64,000 bases of DNA from NCBI RefSeq assembly GCF_019748715.1, contig NZ_JACLBZ010000014.1, positions 310,001-374,000 of the forward strand, written 5' to 3'. The stretch is from Sporosarcina aquimarina (GTDB taxonomy: Bacteria > Bacillota > Bacilli > Bacillales_A > Planococcaceae). The notes beneath the pieces are model-generated. The model was not told where the DNA came from, searched no databases, and saw nothing but the letters and a program-made list of their open reading frames with translations. Of the stretch, positions 8,347 to 18,858 are shown piece after piece; within the stretch, counting starts at the first letter, position 1; each line of letters starts with the position of its first letter. Made by a program: the position numbers and the translations under genes.

Positions 8347-9216
8347 ATGACAGCTGAACAACGATTTACAAAGATAAAAAAGAATGTATGGAAAATGGAA
8401 GCCGGCGGACGGGTATATTCTGTAAAGAAGTATGCATCCCTTGCACAAGCTGTGAAAGTTCGACAACTTCATCAATTACTTAATGTACATCATTTCCCGC
8501 ATATCGTGTCAGTGTTAGAAGAAAAGGACCCATTACTCATCATGCAGCCATGGCTTGAAGGAGCGAAAGCCGTCAATTTCAAACGAAGGATTGACCGGAT
8601 CGATTCTTTCAATGCGCTGCAGGCATTACATGATACAAATTCGTATATTGATTGGCCGTCGATGTCATTTCTCCCTCATTATCATATGCTGGAGAAATGG
8701 GAGGTCCGACTGGCCAGGTTCATGGAGCTTCGAGAAATTTGCCAGCAATTTCTCTCTCCGAAAATGTATGAAGAGTTACTTGTTTATGGCAAAGAAGCCT
8801 TGAAAATCAGCAAGAAACAGCCTTCACCGAATAATTCATTGACCTTGTTACATGGTGATGTCGTCCATCATAATATTTTGCGTGATGGATCCGGCCTAAT
8901 TCGTTTCATTGATTTTGATTTAGCGTGTCTCGGAGCTGAGGAAGATGAGCTCGTATTGTGGATGCATCGTGTGTTACCACAGGTTACGTACAATCCTTCT
9001 TTTTTAATGGGCGAGCATCCCGCATTGCAGCACTTGTCCAACCAAGCGTTGGCAAAATTACTGTATCCCAATGAAGTGCTGCGTGAATGGCTGCATTTAC
9101 TGTCGCTTCCGGCAGCTCAGCAACAACGTATGGTCAGCAAACTCCTCCTCTTTACGGAGACCGCACTCTCGCAATGGCCGAGATTATGGTATGATGTAGA
9201 GCGAATGATGAAGTAG
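8347..9216 (+). CDS. Phosphotransferase-fold protein, YsxE/CotS-like
   Basis: A 289-residue protein with the aminoglycoside/choline kinase fold. The catalytic loop LLHGDVVHHNIL (about residue 173) and the metal-binding IDFDLA (about 193) are both present, so it may be active. In Bacillus, proteins of this kind (CotS, YsxE) are spore coat components encoded near coat morphogenetic genes, and this one lies six bases after the SafA-like gene. A small-molecule kinase role unrelated to spores is possible. The start is ATG 8347. Confidence 0.75.
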   Translation: MTAEQRFTKIKKNVWKMEAGGRVYSVKKYASLAQAVKVRQLHQLLNVHHFPHIVSVLEEKDPLLIMQPWLEGAKAVNFKRRIDRIDSFNALQALHDTNSYIDWPSMSFLPHYHMLEKWEVRLARFMELREICQQFLSPKMYEELLVYGKEALKISKKQPSPNNSLTLLHGDVVHHNILRDGSGLIRFIDFDLACLGAEEDELVLWMHRVLPQVTYNPSFLMGEHPALQHLSNQALAKLLYPNEVLREWLHLLSLPAAQQQRMVSKLLLFTETALSQWPRLWYDVERMMK

Positions 9217-9228
9217 GAGGTTTGATCC

Positions 9229-9951
9229 ATGGCTGGCCATTCCAAATGGAAAAATATCCAGAACAGAAAAGGCGCACAGGATGCAAAACGAGGAAAGATC
9301 TTTCAGAAGATGTCACGAGAGATTTACGTCGCGGCAAAGTCTGGCGGAGACGATCCAGACACGAATCCGGCTCTACGTCTAGCAATCGATAAATCGAAAA
9401 GCGCGAACGTCCCTAATGATGTAATTCAGCGGGCAATTGATAAAGCAACAGGTGCTGGTGCGGATGAAAATTACGAGGAAGTTATTTATGAAGGTTATGG
9501 ACCGGGCGGAGTAGCAGTGCTCGTCTATTGCCTGACAGAAAATCGCAATCGTACAGGTCCGAATATCCGAGTTGCTTTCAATAAAAATGGCGGGAGTTTA
9601 GGGGAATCCGGCTCTGTCAATTATTTGTTCGAACGAAAGGGACGACTTTTTATCGAACGTACAGCAGAGATTGATGAAGATGCGATCATGCTGTTGGCTT
9701 TAGAAGCAGGTGCGGAAGATATACTCTCTACTGAAGACGGATTTGAAATCCTCACGGAGCCGTCTGAGTTCCTGACAGTGAAAGAAACACTGGAAGCAGA
9801 GGCGTTTACGTTTGTTTCAGCGGAAGTCGATATGGTACCATCTGTGTATGCTGAATTGTCGGATGAACAAGAAGAGCAATTCGAAAAAATGATCGATACG
9901 CTTGAAGATGACGACGATGTGCAAAATGTTTATCATAATGCAGGCAACTAA
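9229..9951 (+). CDS. yebC: YebC/PmpR family protein
   Basis: A 240-residue member of the YebC family, with the invariant start MAGHSKWKNIQNRKGAQDAKRGKIF and the full three-domain length. Family members have been described as transcription regulators (PmpR) and more recently as translation factors easing ribosome stalling at proline-rich stretches. That second role is notable next to a gene for a protein with long proline repeats, but this link is speculation. AGGAGG nine bases upstream supports the start. Confidence 0.95.
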   Translation: MAGHSKWKNIQNRKGAQDAKRGKIFQKMSREIYVAAKSGGDDPDTNPALRLAIDKSKSANVPNDVIQRAIDKATGAGADENYEEVIYEGYGPGGVAVLVYCLTENRNRTGPNIRVAFNKNGGSLGESGSVNYLFERKGRLFIERTAEIDEDAIMLLALEAGAEDILSTEDGFEILTEPSEFLTVKETLEAEAFTFVSAEVDMVPSVYAELSDEQEEQFEKMIDTLEDDDDVQNVYHNAGN

Positions 9952-9957
9952 AAACTC

Positions 9958-9990
9958 AACCCGACAGGAGAAGTCTTTGTCGGGTTTTTT
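9958..9990 (+). terminator. Intrinsic terminator after yebC
   Basis: AACCCGAC and GTCGGGTT arms with a T-run. It separates yebC from the convergent lipoprotein gene and may serve both. Confidence 0.85.
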
Positions 9991-9996
9991 GATCTG

Positions 9997-10614
9997 TCAT
10001 TGTTGGATTTCCAGCGTTTCCAGCATTTGAAAAAATCGGGCACCATGACCTTCCTGTGCTTCAAGTGAATAGGCTTCAGTAATGAGCAAAGTGCCGGCTT
10101 CTCCAGCATCCATCAAATAAGCCATAAAAACTTGACTGTCCGGCTCAATGCCAGAAGTACCGTGAAGCGAAGTGGCTTGGACAGGGGATGTAACAGTTTC
10201 TTCTTCTACTGTAAAACTAAGATCCTTTTTTACTTCTTCCTTTACTTCATCTGGAGATTTATTGTGAATGTATCGAATTTCCATTTTCACTTCGGGATAC
10301 GAATCAGGTAATGGCTCGACAGGAGTCAACACATCAAAATTTTCAAGCCTCTCAAATTGATAGCGCTCTTTATCCACGTAAAAGGAATAAAGCGATTCTC
10401 TGCCTTCCATTAAATCCATTTTAATCGTCTCATCCTGTCCTTCTACTGAAAACACAACGTCTTTCGTAGGTTTTCGCTCTGTTGGGGCAGCAGTGGCAGA
10501 AGAACCCGATGGTGTTTCTTCCATTGTTTCTTTAGGCGTATCTGCTTGGTTTGTAGAATCACAGCTGACTAATAGGATGGATGCGATCACGCCGGAATAT
10601 AAAACTTTGCGCAT
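9997..10614 (-). CDS. Lipoprotein of unknown function
   Basis: A 205-residue protein with a signal peptide (MRKVLYSGVIASILL) ending in lipobox LVSC, so the mature protein should be anchored through Cys18. A Ser/Thr/Pro/Glu-rich linker (about 20-48) is followed by a folded domain without recognised motif. It is transcribed toward yebC and stands alone. AGGAGGAAAG before the ATG (10617-10626) supports the start. Confidence 0.8.
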   Translation of the reverse strand: MRKVLYSGVIASILLVSCDSTNQADTPKETMEETPSGSSATAAPTERKPTKDVVFSVEGQDETIKMDLMEGRESLYSFYVDKERYQFERLENFDVLTPVEPLPDSYPEVKMEIRYIHNKSPDEVKEEVKKDLSFTVEEETVTSPVQATSLHGTSGIEPDSQVFMAYLMDAGEAGTLLITEAYSLEAQEGHGARFFQMLETLEIQQ

Positions 10615-10767
10615 ATACTTTCCTCCTCAATTTAAATTCTAACTATTCAATCAGACGGATAAGAAACCCGAAATGTTACAGAATATAAGCAAATGATTCG
10701 TGATTTGAAACTACAAGCGCTATGATAATAAGTAGAATTTAAACACACAAAAAAGGGGCCATTCTTT

Positions 10768-11334
10768 ATGACAATTAAAGTAAAAGCAATCATCGGCAGC
10801 ACAAGTTCTACTTCGTATAATTTGAAGCTGGTCAACTACATGGCAAAACGCTATCAAGACGAATTGGAGATTGTTCCTGTACTCATTAACGATTTGGAAA
10901 TGTTTTCTATTGATATCGAAAGCGATCCATCTCCTGCAGTACGTGCATTCAAGGATGACGTCAAAGATTCCGATGCTGTATTGTTCGCAGCGCCGGAATA
11001 TAACTACTCAATTCCAGGTGCAATGAAAAATGCAATAGATTGGCTGTCTCGTGGAGGAGATTTCACGTTGCACGGAAAAACCGGCTTCATTGTCGGTGCA
11101 TCCATGGGCGTACTTGGTACAGTCAGAGCACAAATACACTTGCGCGAAATCCTTTCCAACCCTGCGTTGGCACCTACTTTATTGCCTGGAAATGATGTGT
11201 TTATTGGGGCAGTCCATACAAAGATGAATGATGAAGGCGACTTGACCGATGAAGCGACGATTCAGTTCTTAGATACAGTCGTACAAAATTTCATCGCATT
11301 TTATAAGAAGCAAAAAGCGGTCTCATTGGCATAA
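10768..11334 (+). CDS. NADPH-dependent FMN reductase family oxidoreductase
   Basis: A 188-residue flavodoxin-like protein with the FMN phosphate-binding loop GSTSSTSYN near residue 10 and the family signature PEYNYSIPGAMKNAIDWLSR (about 80-99). Such enzymes reduce FMN, quinones or azo compounds with NAD(P)H. It is a single gene, preceded by AAAAGGGG and followed by a terminator. The true substrate cannot be told from sequence. Confidence 0.88.
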   Translation: MTIKVKAIIGSTSSTSYNLKLVNYMAKRYQDELEIVPVLINDLEMFSIDIESDPSPAVRAFKDDVKDSDAVLFAAPEYNYSIPGAMKNAIDWLSRGGDFTLHGKTGFIVGASMGVLGTVRAQIHLREILSNPALAPTLLPGNDVFIGAVHTKMNDEGDLTDEATIQFLDTVVQNFIAFYKKQKAVSLA

Positions 11335-11356
11335 ATTCTTATAACGGACGGACTGG

Positions 11357-11386
11357 ATGGACACGATGTTAACGTGTCCATTTTTT
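11357..11386 (+). terminator. Intrinsic terminator
   Basis: ATGGACACG and CGTGTCCAT arms followed by six T residues. Confidence 0.85.
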
Positions 11387-11465
11387 CTGATGAATTTTAG
11401 AGGTCTGACAAGTAGAAAACTCGTTCGTATGCTATAATAACAGGTATACTTAGGGGGAGAATGTA

Positions 11466-12071
11466 TTGTACGATTACATAAAAGGACTTGTCACAAGAGT
11501 GACACCGGAATATATTGTCTTGGAGCAGCAAGGAATCGGCTGGCAAGTGATGACGCCAAATCCGTTTGCTTTTCATGTCACGGAAGAGTTGCAGCAAGTA
11601 TATACCTATCTGCATGTGAGGGAAGACGCCCAATTACTGATTGGTTTTAAGACACTTGAACAGCGCGAATTGTTTCGTAAGCTGATCACCGTCTCGGGAA
11701 TTGGTCCTAAAGGAGCGCTCGCTATTTTGGCGAACGGTCTGCCTTCTCAGGTAGTCAGCGCAATTGAACGTGAGGATGAAGGATTCCTCGTGCAATTCCC
11801 GGGGGTCGGCAAGAAAACAGCCCGCCAAATGATCCTGGATTTAAAAGGCAAGCTGCATGATCTGTTTACGGAAATCGATATGCCGGATTCGGAAGATACA
11901 CTGTTGACGCTTGCCGAAAGTGATGCGCTCGACGAAGCGTTGCTTGCTTTATCAGCGCTCGGCTATTCTGAGCGTGAATTGAAGAAAGTGAAGCCGAAAC
12001 TGGCGGATGTTGATCTCGATACAGAAGGCTATATGCGTCTCGCTTTGCAGTTATTATTGAAACAAGGCTAA
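11466..12071 (+). CDS. ruvA: Holliday junction DNA helicase subunit RuvA
   Basis: RuvA binds four-way junctions and loads RuvB for branch migration. The 201 residues include the N-terminal OB fold ([20 protein letters not shown]), helix-hairpin-helix motifs ([13 protein letters not shown] and [13 protein letters not shown]), and the C-terminal RuvB-contact helices. The start is TTG 11466 after GGGGGAG; the second residue onward fits the family. It lies 19 bases before ruvB and they form one operon. Confidence 0.96.
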   Translation: MYDYIKGLVTRVTPEYIVLEQQGIGWQVMTPNPFAFHVTEELQQVYTYLHVREDAQLLIGFKTLEQRELFRKLITVSGIGPKGALAILANGLPSQVVSAIEREDEGFLVQFPGVGKKTARQMILDLKGKLHDLFTEIDMPDSEDTLLTLAESDALDEALLALSALGYSERELKKVKPKLADVDLDTEGYMRLALQLLLKQG

Positions 12072-12090
12072 AACGACGGAGGTGGTTCCA

Positions 12091-13089
12091 ATGGAAGAAC
12101 GCATATTGACGAATGAAGCAACTCATTTTGACGATAGCTTCGAACAATCATTACGACCTCAATTGCTGCAGCAATACATCGGTCAACAGCAAGCGAAGGA
12201 CAATTTATCGATTTTTATTGAGGCGGCAAAAGGGCGTGAGGAAAGTCTAGATCACGTCTTATTGTATGGTCCTCCCGGGCTCGGAAAGACGACATTAGCT
12301 ACCGTTATCGGCAATGAGATGGGTGTGAATGTGCGGATGACGAGCGGCCCAGCCATTGAACGTCCAGGTGATTTGGCCGCCGTCGTTTCTTCCTTGGAGC
12401 CGGGTGATGTGTTATTCATCGATGAAATCCATCGGCTGAACCGTGCGATTGAGGAAGTTCTATATCCGGCGATGGAAGACTTTTGCTTGGATATCATGGT
12501 AGGAAAAGGACCGACAGCGCGTTCTGTCCGTCTGGATTTGCCGCCCTTCACTTTGATCGGTGCTACAACTCGGGCAGGTTCATTGTCTGCACCGTTGCGT
12601 GACCGATTCGGCGTTCCGCTGCGGCTTGAGTATTATGAAGTGGAGCCGCTGACTGAAATCGTGATCCGAAGTGCAGGCTTATTCGAAGTACAGATTGATC
12701 CGCTGGCAGCCGTGGAACTCGCGAAACGATCGAGAGGTACACCGCGTATTGCCAATCGACTGTTGCGCCGAGTACGGGATTATGCGCAAGTACGAGGCAA
12801 TGGAACGATTACGCTCGACATTGCCCAGGAAGCACTCGACATGCTGCAAGTGGACCATCATGGACTCGATCAAATCGACCACCAGCTGTTGCAAAGCATG
12901 ATGGAGCGGTTTCGCGGGGGGCCCGTCGGTATAGATACGCTCGCTGCAAGTATAGGCGAAGAATCAGTGACGATAGAAGATGTATATGAACCATATTTAT
13001 TGCAAATTGGATTTATTCAACGCACAGCTAGAGGACGGATGGCGACAGAAAAAGCGTACGCGCATTTCGGTTATCCACTCCCGCAGTGA
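12091..13089 (+). CDS. ruvB: Holliday junction helicase motor RuvB
   Basis: Hexameric AAA+ ATPase driving branch migration with RuvA. Walker [10 protein letters not shown], Walker B IDEIHR, sensor 1 GATTRAG and the C-terminal winged helix are all visible in 332 residues. ATG 12091 is preceded by CGGAGGTGG at suitable spacing; an in-frame GTG at 12082 overlaps this site and is unlikely. Cotranscribed with ruvA and probably with queA and tgt downstream. Confidence 0.97.
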   Translation: MEERILTNEATHFDDSFEQSLRPQLLQQYIGQQQAKDNLSIFIEAAKGREESLDHVLLYGPPGLGKTTLATVIGNEMGVNVRMTSGPAIERPGDLAAVVSSLEPGDVLFIDEIHRLNRAIEEVLYPAMEDFCLDIMVGKGPTARSVRLDLPPFTLIGATTRAGSLSAPLRDRFGVPLRLEYYEVEPLTEIVIRSAGLFEVQIDPLAAVELAKRSRGTPRIANRLLRRVRDYAQVRGNGTITLDIAQEALDMLQVDHHGLDQIDHQLLQSMMERFRGGPVGIDTLAASIGEESVTIEDVYEPYLLQIGFIQRTARGRMATEKAYAHFGYPLPQ

Positions 13090-13104
13090 CAGATAGGAGT
13101 TACA

Positions 13105-14160
13105 ATGATGGATGTACATGATTTTGATTTTGACTTACCCGAGCATTTGATTGCTCAGACGCCGCTTCTCGACCGCACAGCTAGTCGTTTGCTTGTGATG
13201 GATCGTCAGAACGGGGAAGTGTCCCATCGGCATTTTCGTGACCTGGTTGATGAAATGGAGGCCGGAGATTTGCTCGTTTTGAACGACACGAAAGTCCTTC
13301 CAGCTCGTTTGATCGGGACGAAAGAAGACACGGGTGCTACGATTGAAGTATTGTTGTTGAAAGAGATTGGTGAAGATCGATGGGAGACTTTGGTCAAACC
13401 AGCGAAGCGAGTGAAGGTTGGAACGGTTGTGACGTTTGGAGACGGACGCCTGCAAGCGAAATGTACCGCAATTGGTGAACAAGGCGGGCGAGAATTTACG
13501 TTCATGTATGATGGTATTTTCTATGAACTGCTTGATCAGCTAGGTCAAATGCCGTTGCCGCCTTACATTACGGAGTCACTTGAAGATCAATCACGTTATC
13601 AGACGGTCTTTGCGAAAGAACGAGGATCGGCTGCCGCACCGACAGCAGGTTTGCATTTTACAGATGAAATCCTCGATGAATTGCGGGATAAAGGGGTGAA
13701 GGTCGCCTTCATTACACTGCACGTCGGGCTCGGCACATTCCGCCCGGTGAGCGTGGATTCGATTGAAGATCATACGATGCATGCCGAGTATTATGTGATG
13801 ACGGAAGAAACGGCAGCGCTGGTGAGAGAGACGAAGGCAACTGGCGGCCGGGTAATTGCGGTCGGTACGACGTCTACTCGAACATTGGAGACGATTGCTT
13901 CAGAAAACGACGGAAACGTTGTAGCTGCGAGTGGTTGGACTTCGATTTTTATCTTTCCGGGATATGAGTTCAAGGCGATTGACGGTTTGGTGACGAATTT
14001 TCATTTACCGAAATCGACCTTGTTGATGCTGTTGTCGGCTTTTGCAGGACGCGAACCGATACTCGCAGCATATGAAGAAGCCGTGAAAGAGCAATACCGC
14101 TTTTTCAGTTTTGGGGACGCGATGTTTATTCGCCCCGCTAAAAGAAAGGAACGAGATTAA
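13105..14160 (+). CDS. queA: S-adenosylmethionine:tRNA ribosyltransferase-isomerase
   Basis: QueA transfers and rearranges the ribosyl part of AdoMet onto preQ1-modified tRNA to give epoxyqueuosine. The full-length 351 residues begin [15 protein letters not shown] and include the conserved [12 protein letters not shown] and [18 protein letters not shown] segments. TAGGAG six bases upstream supports ATG 13105. It is directly followed by tgt, giving two successive steps of queuosine synthesis in one operon. Confidence 0.97.
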   Translation: MMDVHDFDFDLPEHLIAQTPLLDRTASRLLVMDRQNGEVSHRHFRDLVDEMEAGDLLVLNDTKVLPARLIGTKEDTGATIEVLLLKEIGEDRWETLVKPAKRVKVGTVVTFGDGRLQAKCTAIGEQGGREFTFMYDGIFYELLDQLGQMPLPPYITESLEDQSRYQTVFAKERGSAAAPTAGLHFTDEILDELRDKGVKVAFITLHVGLGTFRPVSVDSIEDHTMHAEYYVMTEETAALVRETKATGGRVIAVGTTSTRTLETIASENDGNVVAASGWTSIFIFPGYEFKAIDGLVTNFHLPKSTLLMLLSAFAGREPILAAYEEAVKEQYRFFSFGDAMFIRPAKRKERD

Positions 14161-15300
<1,140 letters not shown>

Positions 15301-15346
15301 ATCTTGTATAATAAATCTTGGTGCTTCAGGAAGGGGGAATTAGATT

Positions 15347-15616
15347 ATGGAACAATATGGTGGAATTTTGACTATGGTGCTTATGGTCGCTATAATGTGG
15401 TTTTTACTTATTCGACCTGCACAAAAAAGACAAAAAGCAGCGAAAGAGATGCAAAACAGTTTGCAGCGTGGAGACGAAGTAGTAACAATTGGCGGTTTAC
15501 ATGGAACGGTAGATGCGGTGGATGAAACATCTATCTTCTTGCGTGTAGCTGACACGACAGTCTTGCGTTTCGACAAGCAGGCAGTTGGAAGAGTTGTAAC
15601 GAACACATCAGCTTAA
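15347..15616 (+). CDS. yajC: Preprotein translocase accessory subunit YajC
   Basis: An 89-residue single-span membrane protein with TM segment LTMVLMVAIMWFLLIRPAQ followed by the cytosolic RGDEVVTIGGLHGTV fold. YajC associates with SecDF. It stands between tgt and yrbG as in B. subtilis (yrbF), and secDF is about 3 kb downstream. GGAAGGGGGAA is well placed for ATG 15347. Confidence 0.94.
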   Translation: MEQYGGILTMVLMVAIMWFLLIRPAQKRQKAAKEMQNSLQRGDEVVTIGGLHGTVDAVDETSIFLRVADTTVLRFDKQAVGRVVTNTSA

Positions 15617-15617
15617 T

Positions 15618-15662
15618 AAAAAGCGGTTATCTACTGGAATGTCCATAGATTGCCGCTTTTTT
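15618..15662 (+). terminator. Intrinsic terminator after yajC
   Basis: AAAAGCGG and CCGCTTTT arms, with further TATCTA-type pairing inside, and a T-run. Confidence 0.85.
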
Positions 15663-15725
15663 GTTTGCATGCGTATAGAACAAATGCCTGAAGGAACACT
15701 AGTTGTTTAAGGAGGCAGATTTGGG

Positions 15726-16361
15726 ATGCATGAGTATGTGATTATCGGATTGCGGACGATTTTTTTATATGTCTTTTTATTGGTCATTTTACGAATTATG
15801 GGCAAAAGAGAAGTGGGAGAACTGGGTGTCATCGATATTGTGGTCTTCATTATTATGGCTGAAGTGGCGGCAATGATTGTAGAAACTCCTGACAAACCAA
15901 TCATTGTAGGGGTTCTCCCTATTCTTCTGTTGCTCGTAATCCAATATATTTCTTCATTAATTTCTCTGAAAAGCAAGAAATTCAGGGATGTCGTAGACGG
16001 CAATCCGACCTTAATTATTAAAGATGGACAGATTCAAGAACAAGAAATGCGAAAACAACGGTATAATTTAGATGATTTATTTCAACAGCTGCGTGAAAAT
16101 CAAATCGGCTCGATCCATAACGTCACCTATGCGTACCTAGAGCCTTCCGGTAATTTATCAGTGTTTACACGAGATGGCGATCTTCCCATAGTAGGTCTTG
16201 TTCTTGATGGAGAAATTCAAGAAGAACATCTCCGCTTAGTCGGAAAAACAGAAGAGTGGTTATTGAAACAGTTGCAAGACCAAAATATTTCGGATGTCTC
16301 GACTGTTTTTTATTGCTCATGGGAACAAGGCGATCTAAAGATTCAGATGAAAGAAAGTTAA
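15726..16361 (+). CDS. yrbG: DUF421 membrane protein, YrbG/YetF family
   Basis: A 211-residue protein with three N-terminal membrane segments, the conserved RIMGKREVGELGVIDIVVFI motif after the first, and a cytosolic C-terminal domain (DGNPTLIIKDGQI...RYNLDDLFQQLREN). It matches the DUF421 family; yrbG lies beside yajC and spoVB in B. subtilis. Some YetF-type members act in spore membranes, but this member's role is unknown. AAGGAGGC supports the start. Confidence 0.88.
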   Translation: MHEYVIIGLRTIFLYVFLLVILRIMGKREVGELGVIDIVVFIIMAEVAAMIVETPDKPIIVGVLPILLLLVIQYISSLISLKSKKFRDVVDGNPTLIIKDGQIQEQEMRKQRYNLDDLFQQLRENQIGSIHNVTYAYLEPSGNLSVFTRDGDLPIVGLVLDGEIQEEHLRLVGKTEEWLLKQLQDQNISDVSTVFYCSWEQGDLKIQMKES

Positions 16362-16365
16362 TACA

Positions 16366-16425
16366 GCAGGCTCAAAGCGCGACCTCTAGAATGCGTCCCC
16401 GCCTGGAGGGCAAATCTCGAGGATC
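16366..16425. repeat. Right half of the structured GC-rich repeat
   Basis: GGCTCAAAGCGCG, GCGTCCCCGCCTGGAGGG and CAAATC match the 3' half of the family, while the 5' half is missing. It lies between yrbG and spoVB. Confidence 0.55.
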
Positions 16426-16461
16426 CATAATGGCACACAAATTAGCTAATCCACACGTTCA

Positions 16462-17979
16462 TTAATACCGTTTGACTAAATTACGAAGCATAATCCAATC
16501 TGACTTTTTTATTTGCCCTGTCAGCAATAAAAGGGCTAATAATACAGCGGATGTGATGACACATTCTGTAAATAAATGATAGGAACCAACCGGGATGAAG
16601 ATAGGCCGCATGATCGCGGTTAAAAGGAAAGCAGCATAGGTCATGGCGAACATTGAGAAGCCGGTTGCCGTGGCTTTATTTTGCCGGATTGTCGCGATAT
16701 GTAAAAACGAAGTGACCAATACGCCGAAACCGATCGCTAGGACCGCCCCTGTTTCCTGTAGACCAGGTTGCGATGCAAGAATGAACATGACCGCGAGTTT
16801 AGCAATTCCTCCGTACACCGAATTCATCATACCAGCTTTTGCGTCACCGGTAGCCTGCAAGATGGAATACAATGGACTTTGAATATAATAAAAGAAAAAG
16901 ACGGGTGCCAAAATTGTCATATAACTGGCCCCTTCTACTACATGGAACAGCTTTTCGGCTAGTTCTTGACCATGAATATAAAATACCGTCGCTGCAAAAG
17001 CTCCAGTTAAAGCAGATAAGCGGAGTGCTAAATGAATGCGTTCCTGCAGCTTCTTTACATTGCTCGATGCGGCAGCCCCACTGACAGCCGGTACAAGCAC
17101 GACAGATAATGCATACGGAATGAATGCAGGGAACAATAACAAAGGAATCAATACACCTGATATGACTCCGTACAAAGAGGTGGCGGCTACAGCTCCGACA
17201 CCTGCCATACTTAGTGCACGTAAAAATATGATCGGCTCCAAAAACCAAGTGAAAGTACCGAATAGTCGACTACCCGACGAAGGAAGCGCGACGGAAAGGA
17301 TGGGTCCCATCGGATAACGCGGCTCTTTTTTACGTTTCTTCGGCTGTTTGCGCTGATGTTGTTTGTATTTGTAAAGGAGATAGAGTACCGACAACACTTC
17401 TGCCAAAAATGTGACGACCATCGCATAGGCAGCATTGATCATCGGATCGTTTGGCGCCAGAATATAAGGCAGCATCCATGTAATAAGCAGGATTCGGAAG
17501 ATTTGTTCAATGACCTGAGCCCACGCCGTTTCTTCTATCCGTGCAATCCCTTGAAAATAACCTCTTATTAAACCTCCAATCGCCGCAATCGGCACAATCG
17601 CTATGGCTACATAGAGAGCGGATGAGGTTGCTTCATTACCAAGCAGATTTCCCGCCAAATAAGGCACGAATAAAATACAGGCCGGGATGAAAACCGCTCC
17701 TGATAAAATCGTAATGAACGCCGACGTCTTCATCACTTGACGCAACTGCACATTTCCACCTTGCGCCTTCAGTTCAGCAATTACTTTCGCCATCGCAATC
17801 GGCACGCCCAACTGTACAAGGGAAAGAAAAAATACAAAAGCAGGATATGCTGTCATATAAATTCCAACTGTTTCTTCTCCAGCTACCCGCATGAACTGAA
17901 TTCGGTACACGAAACCAAGCAACTTCGATAGAAATACAGCGGCCATCAAAAAAACTGTCCCGCGGATAAATGAAGACAC
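16462..17979 (-). CDS. spoVB: Stage V sporulation protein B-type flippase
   Basis: A 505-residue polytopic MATE/MOP-superfamily protein with about 14 membrane segments, related to the lipid II flippase MurJ. SpoVB-type proteins support cortex peptidoglycan synthesis. GTG 17979 (MSSFIRGTVFLMAAVFLSKL) is chosen because AAGGAG (17989-17994 on the minus strand) is correctly spaced; a TTG at 18045 would add 22 residues but has no ribosome-binding site. It lies beside yrbG and comN as in B. subtilis and is divergent from comN. Confidence 0.9.
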   Translation of the reverse strand: MSSFIRGTVFLMAAVFLSKLLGFVYRIQFMRVAGEETVGIYMTAYPAFVFFLSLVQLGVPIAMAKVIAELKAQGGNVQLRQVMKTSAFITILSGAVFIPACILFVPYLAGNLLGNEATSSALYVAIAIVPIAAIGGLIRGYFQGIARIEETAWAQVIEQIFRILLITWMLPYILAPNDPMINAAYAMVVTFLAEVLSVLYLLYKYKQHQRKQPKKRKKEPRYPMGPILSVALPSSGSRLFGTFTWFLEPIIFLRALSMAGVGAVAATSLYGVISGVLIPLLLFPAFIPYALSVVLVPAVSGAAASSNVKKLQERIHLALRLSALTGAFAATVFYIHGQELAEKLFHVVEGASYMTILAPVFFFYYIQSPLYSILQATGDAKAGMMNSVYGGIAKLAVMFILASQPGLQETGAVLAIGFGVLVTSFLHIATIRQNKATATGFSMFAMTYAAFLLTAIMRPIFIPVGSYHLFTECVITSAVLLALLLLTGQIKKSDWIMLRNLVKRY

Positions 17980-18097
17980 CTCAAACAACTCCTTCTCAAT
18001 TCCAGACTTTTCAGTTACACTATGAATACGTATTTTAAATTCCAAATATATGTTGAATTATAGTTTAAACATGAATTTATGCAGTAATGGACACTTA

Positions 18098-18289
18098 GTT
18101 GATTGGAGTGAAAGGCGGCGAAAGGCAAAGATATGCTCCCAACGCTTCGCTTGTGCTCGCAAAAGCCGTTCTTCGTTACGGCTTTTCCTGGGAGATCGGC
18201 GTGCGTCTTGAGACCCCGCAGGTAGCGAAGCGGACGAGGATGCTCAAGCCACGCCCCCTGGAAAGTGTCCGCCGGGAACGGAAATCACC
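18098..18289 (+). repeat. Structured GC-rich intergenic repeat, copy 3
   Basis: End arms GTTGATT (18098-18104) and AATCACC (18283-18289), GGCGG (18114-18118) with CCGCC (18269-18273), and central CTTGAG (18207-18212) with CTCAAG (18243-18248). An insertion between the second and central stems carries AACGCTTCGCTT-type palindromes. It lies between divergent spoVB and comN. Confidence 0.8.
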
Positions 18290-18409
18290 GGTTTCTACGT
18301 TTTACTTTGTGTGTAAGTTATTTATTTCAGTTTATCTAGTTAAGTGTATGTACTAGCATTCGAAATATTCCGCAAAACAGACGAGGCAAGGCAGAAGGGG
18401 GAAGCGCCA

Positions 18410-18721
18410 ATGGATCAGAAATTAGACGAACTGTACACACATGTATTGCCGGCACTAGAAAGCAAAAAGAACGAATTTCATCTATATGGTTACACCGTAG
18501 TCACGGAAAGAGGACTGTGGGACTATCTTGTACAAAAGAAATGGCGCAGAAAAGATATCTCCAATATGCGCCCTTATGAAATTGTTCAAGATTTATTCAA
18601 ATTATCTCCCGCTCAATTTATGACGTATACTCAGACAGAGGCTCAGCGTAATAGCAGCGCGTTTCCAGAGCTTAGCGAAGAAGAGCGGGCCATTCTTTTT
18701 TCCCCAAGAAAATCAAATTGA
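18410..18721 (+). CDS. comN: Post-transcriptional regulator ComN (YrzD)
   Basis: A 103-residue soluble protein matching the ComN family, which in B. subtilis acts on the comE late-competence transcript. The family pattern is visible in LHLYGYTVVTERGLWDYL-like text and the NMRPYEIVQDLFKLSPAQFMTY segment. ATG 18410 has AGAAGGGGGAAG at correct spacing; upstream in-frame codons run into the repeat and are not favoured. Position between spoVB and secDF matches B. subtilis. Confidence 0.85.
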   Translation: MDQKLDELYTHVLPALESKKNEFHLYGYTVVTERGLWDYLVQKKWRRKDISNMRPYEIVQDLFKLSPAQFMTYTQTEAQRNSSAFPELSEEERAILFSPRKSN

Positions 18722-18858
18722 TTGGCATTTGACATCATGAACTATTTGACACAGACTTCCGACTGTTTCATAATTGGTATGTTGTACAATGAGAGAACGA
18801 AGTACGAAGTACATAACAAGTGCTGTGCCGCTCTAGTATATGAGGGGGAAAAGGAAAT

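Noticed and set aside
16844-17248. 134-codon frame inside spoVB
   Set aside because: Same strand, different frame within a well-supported membrane protein gene; Cys- and Arg-rich shadow text.
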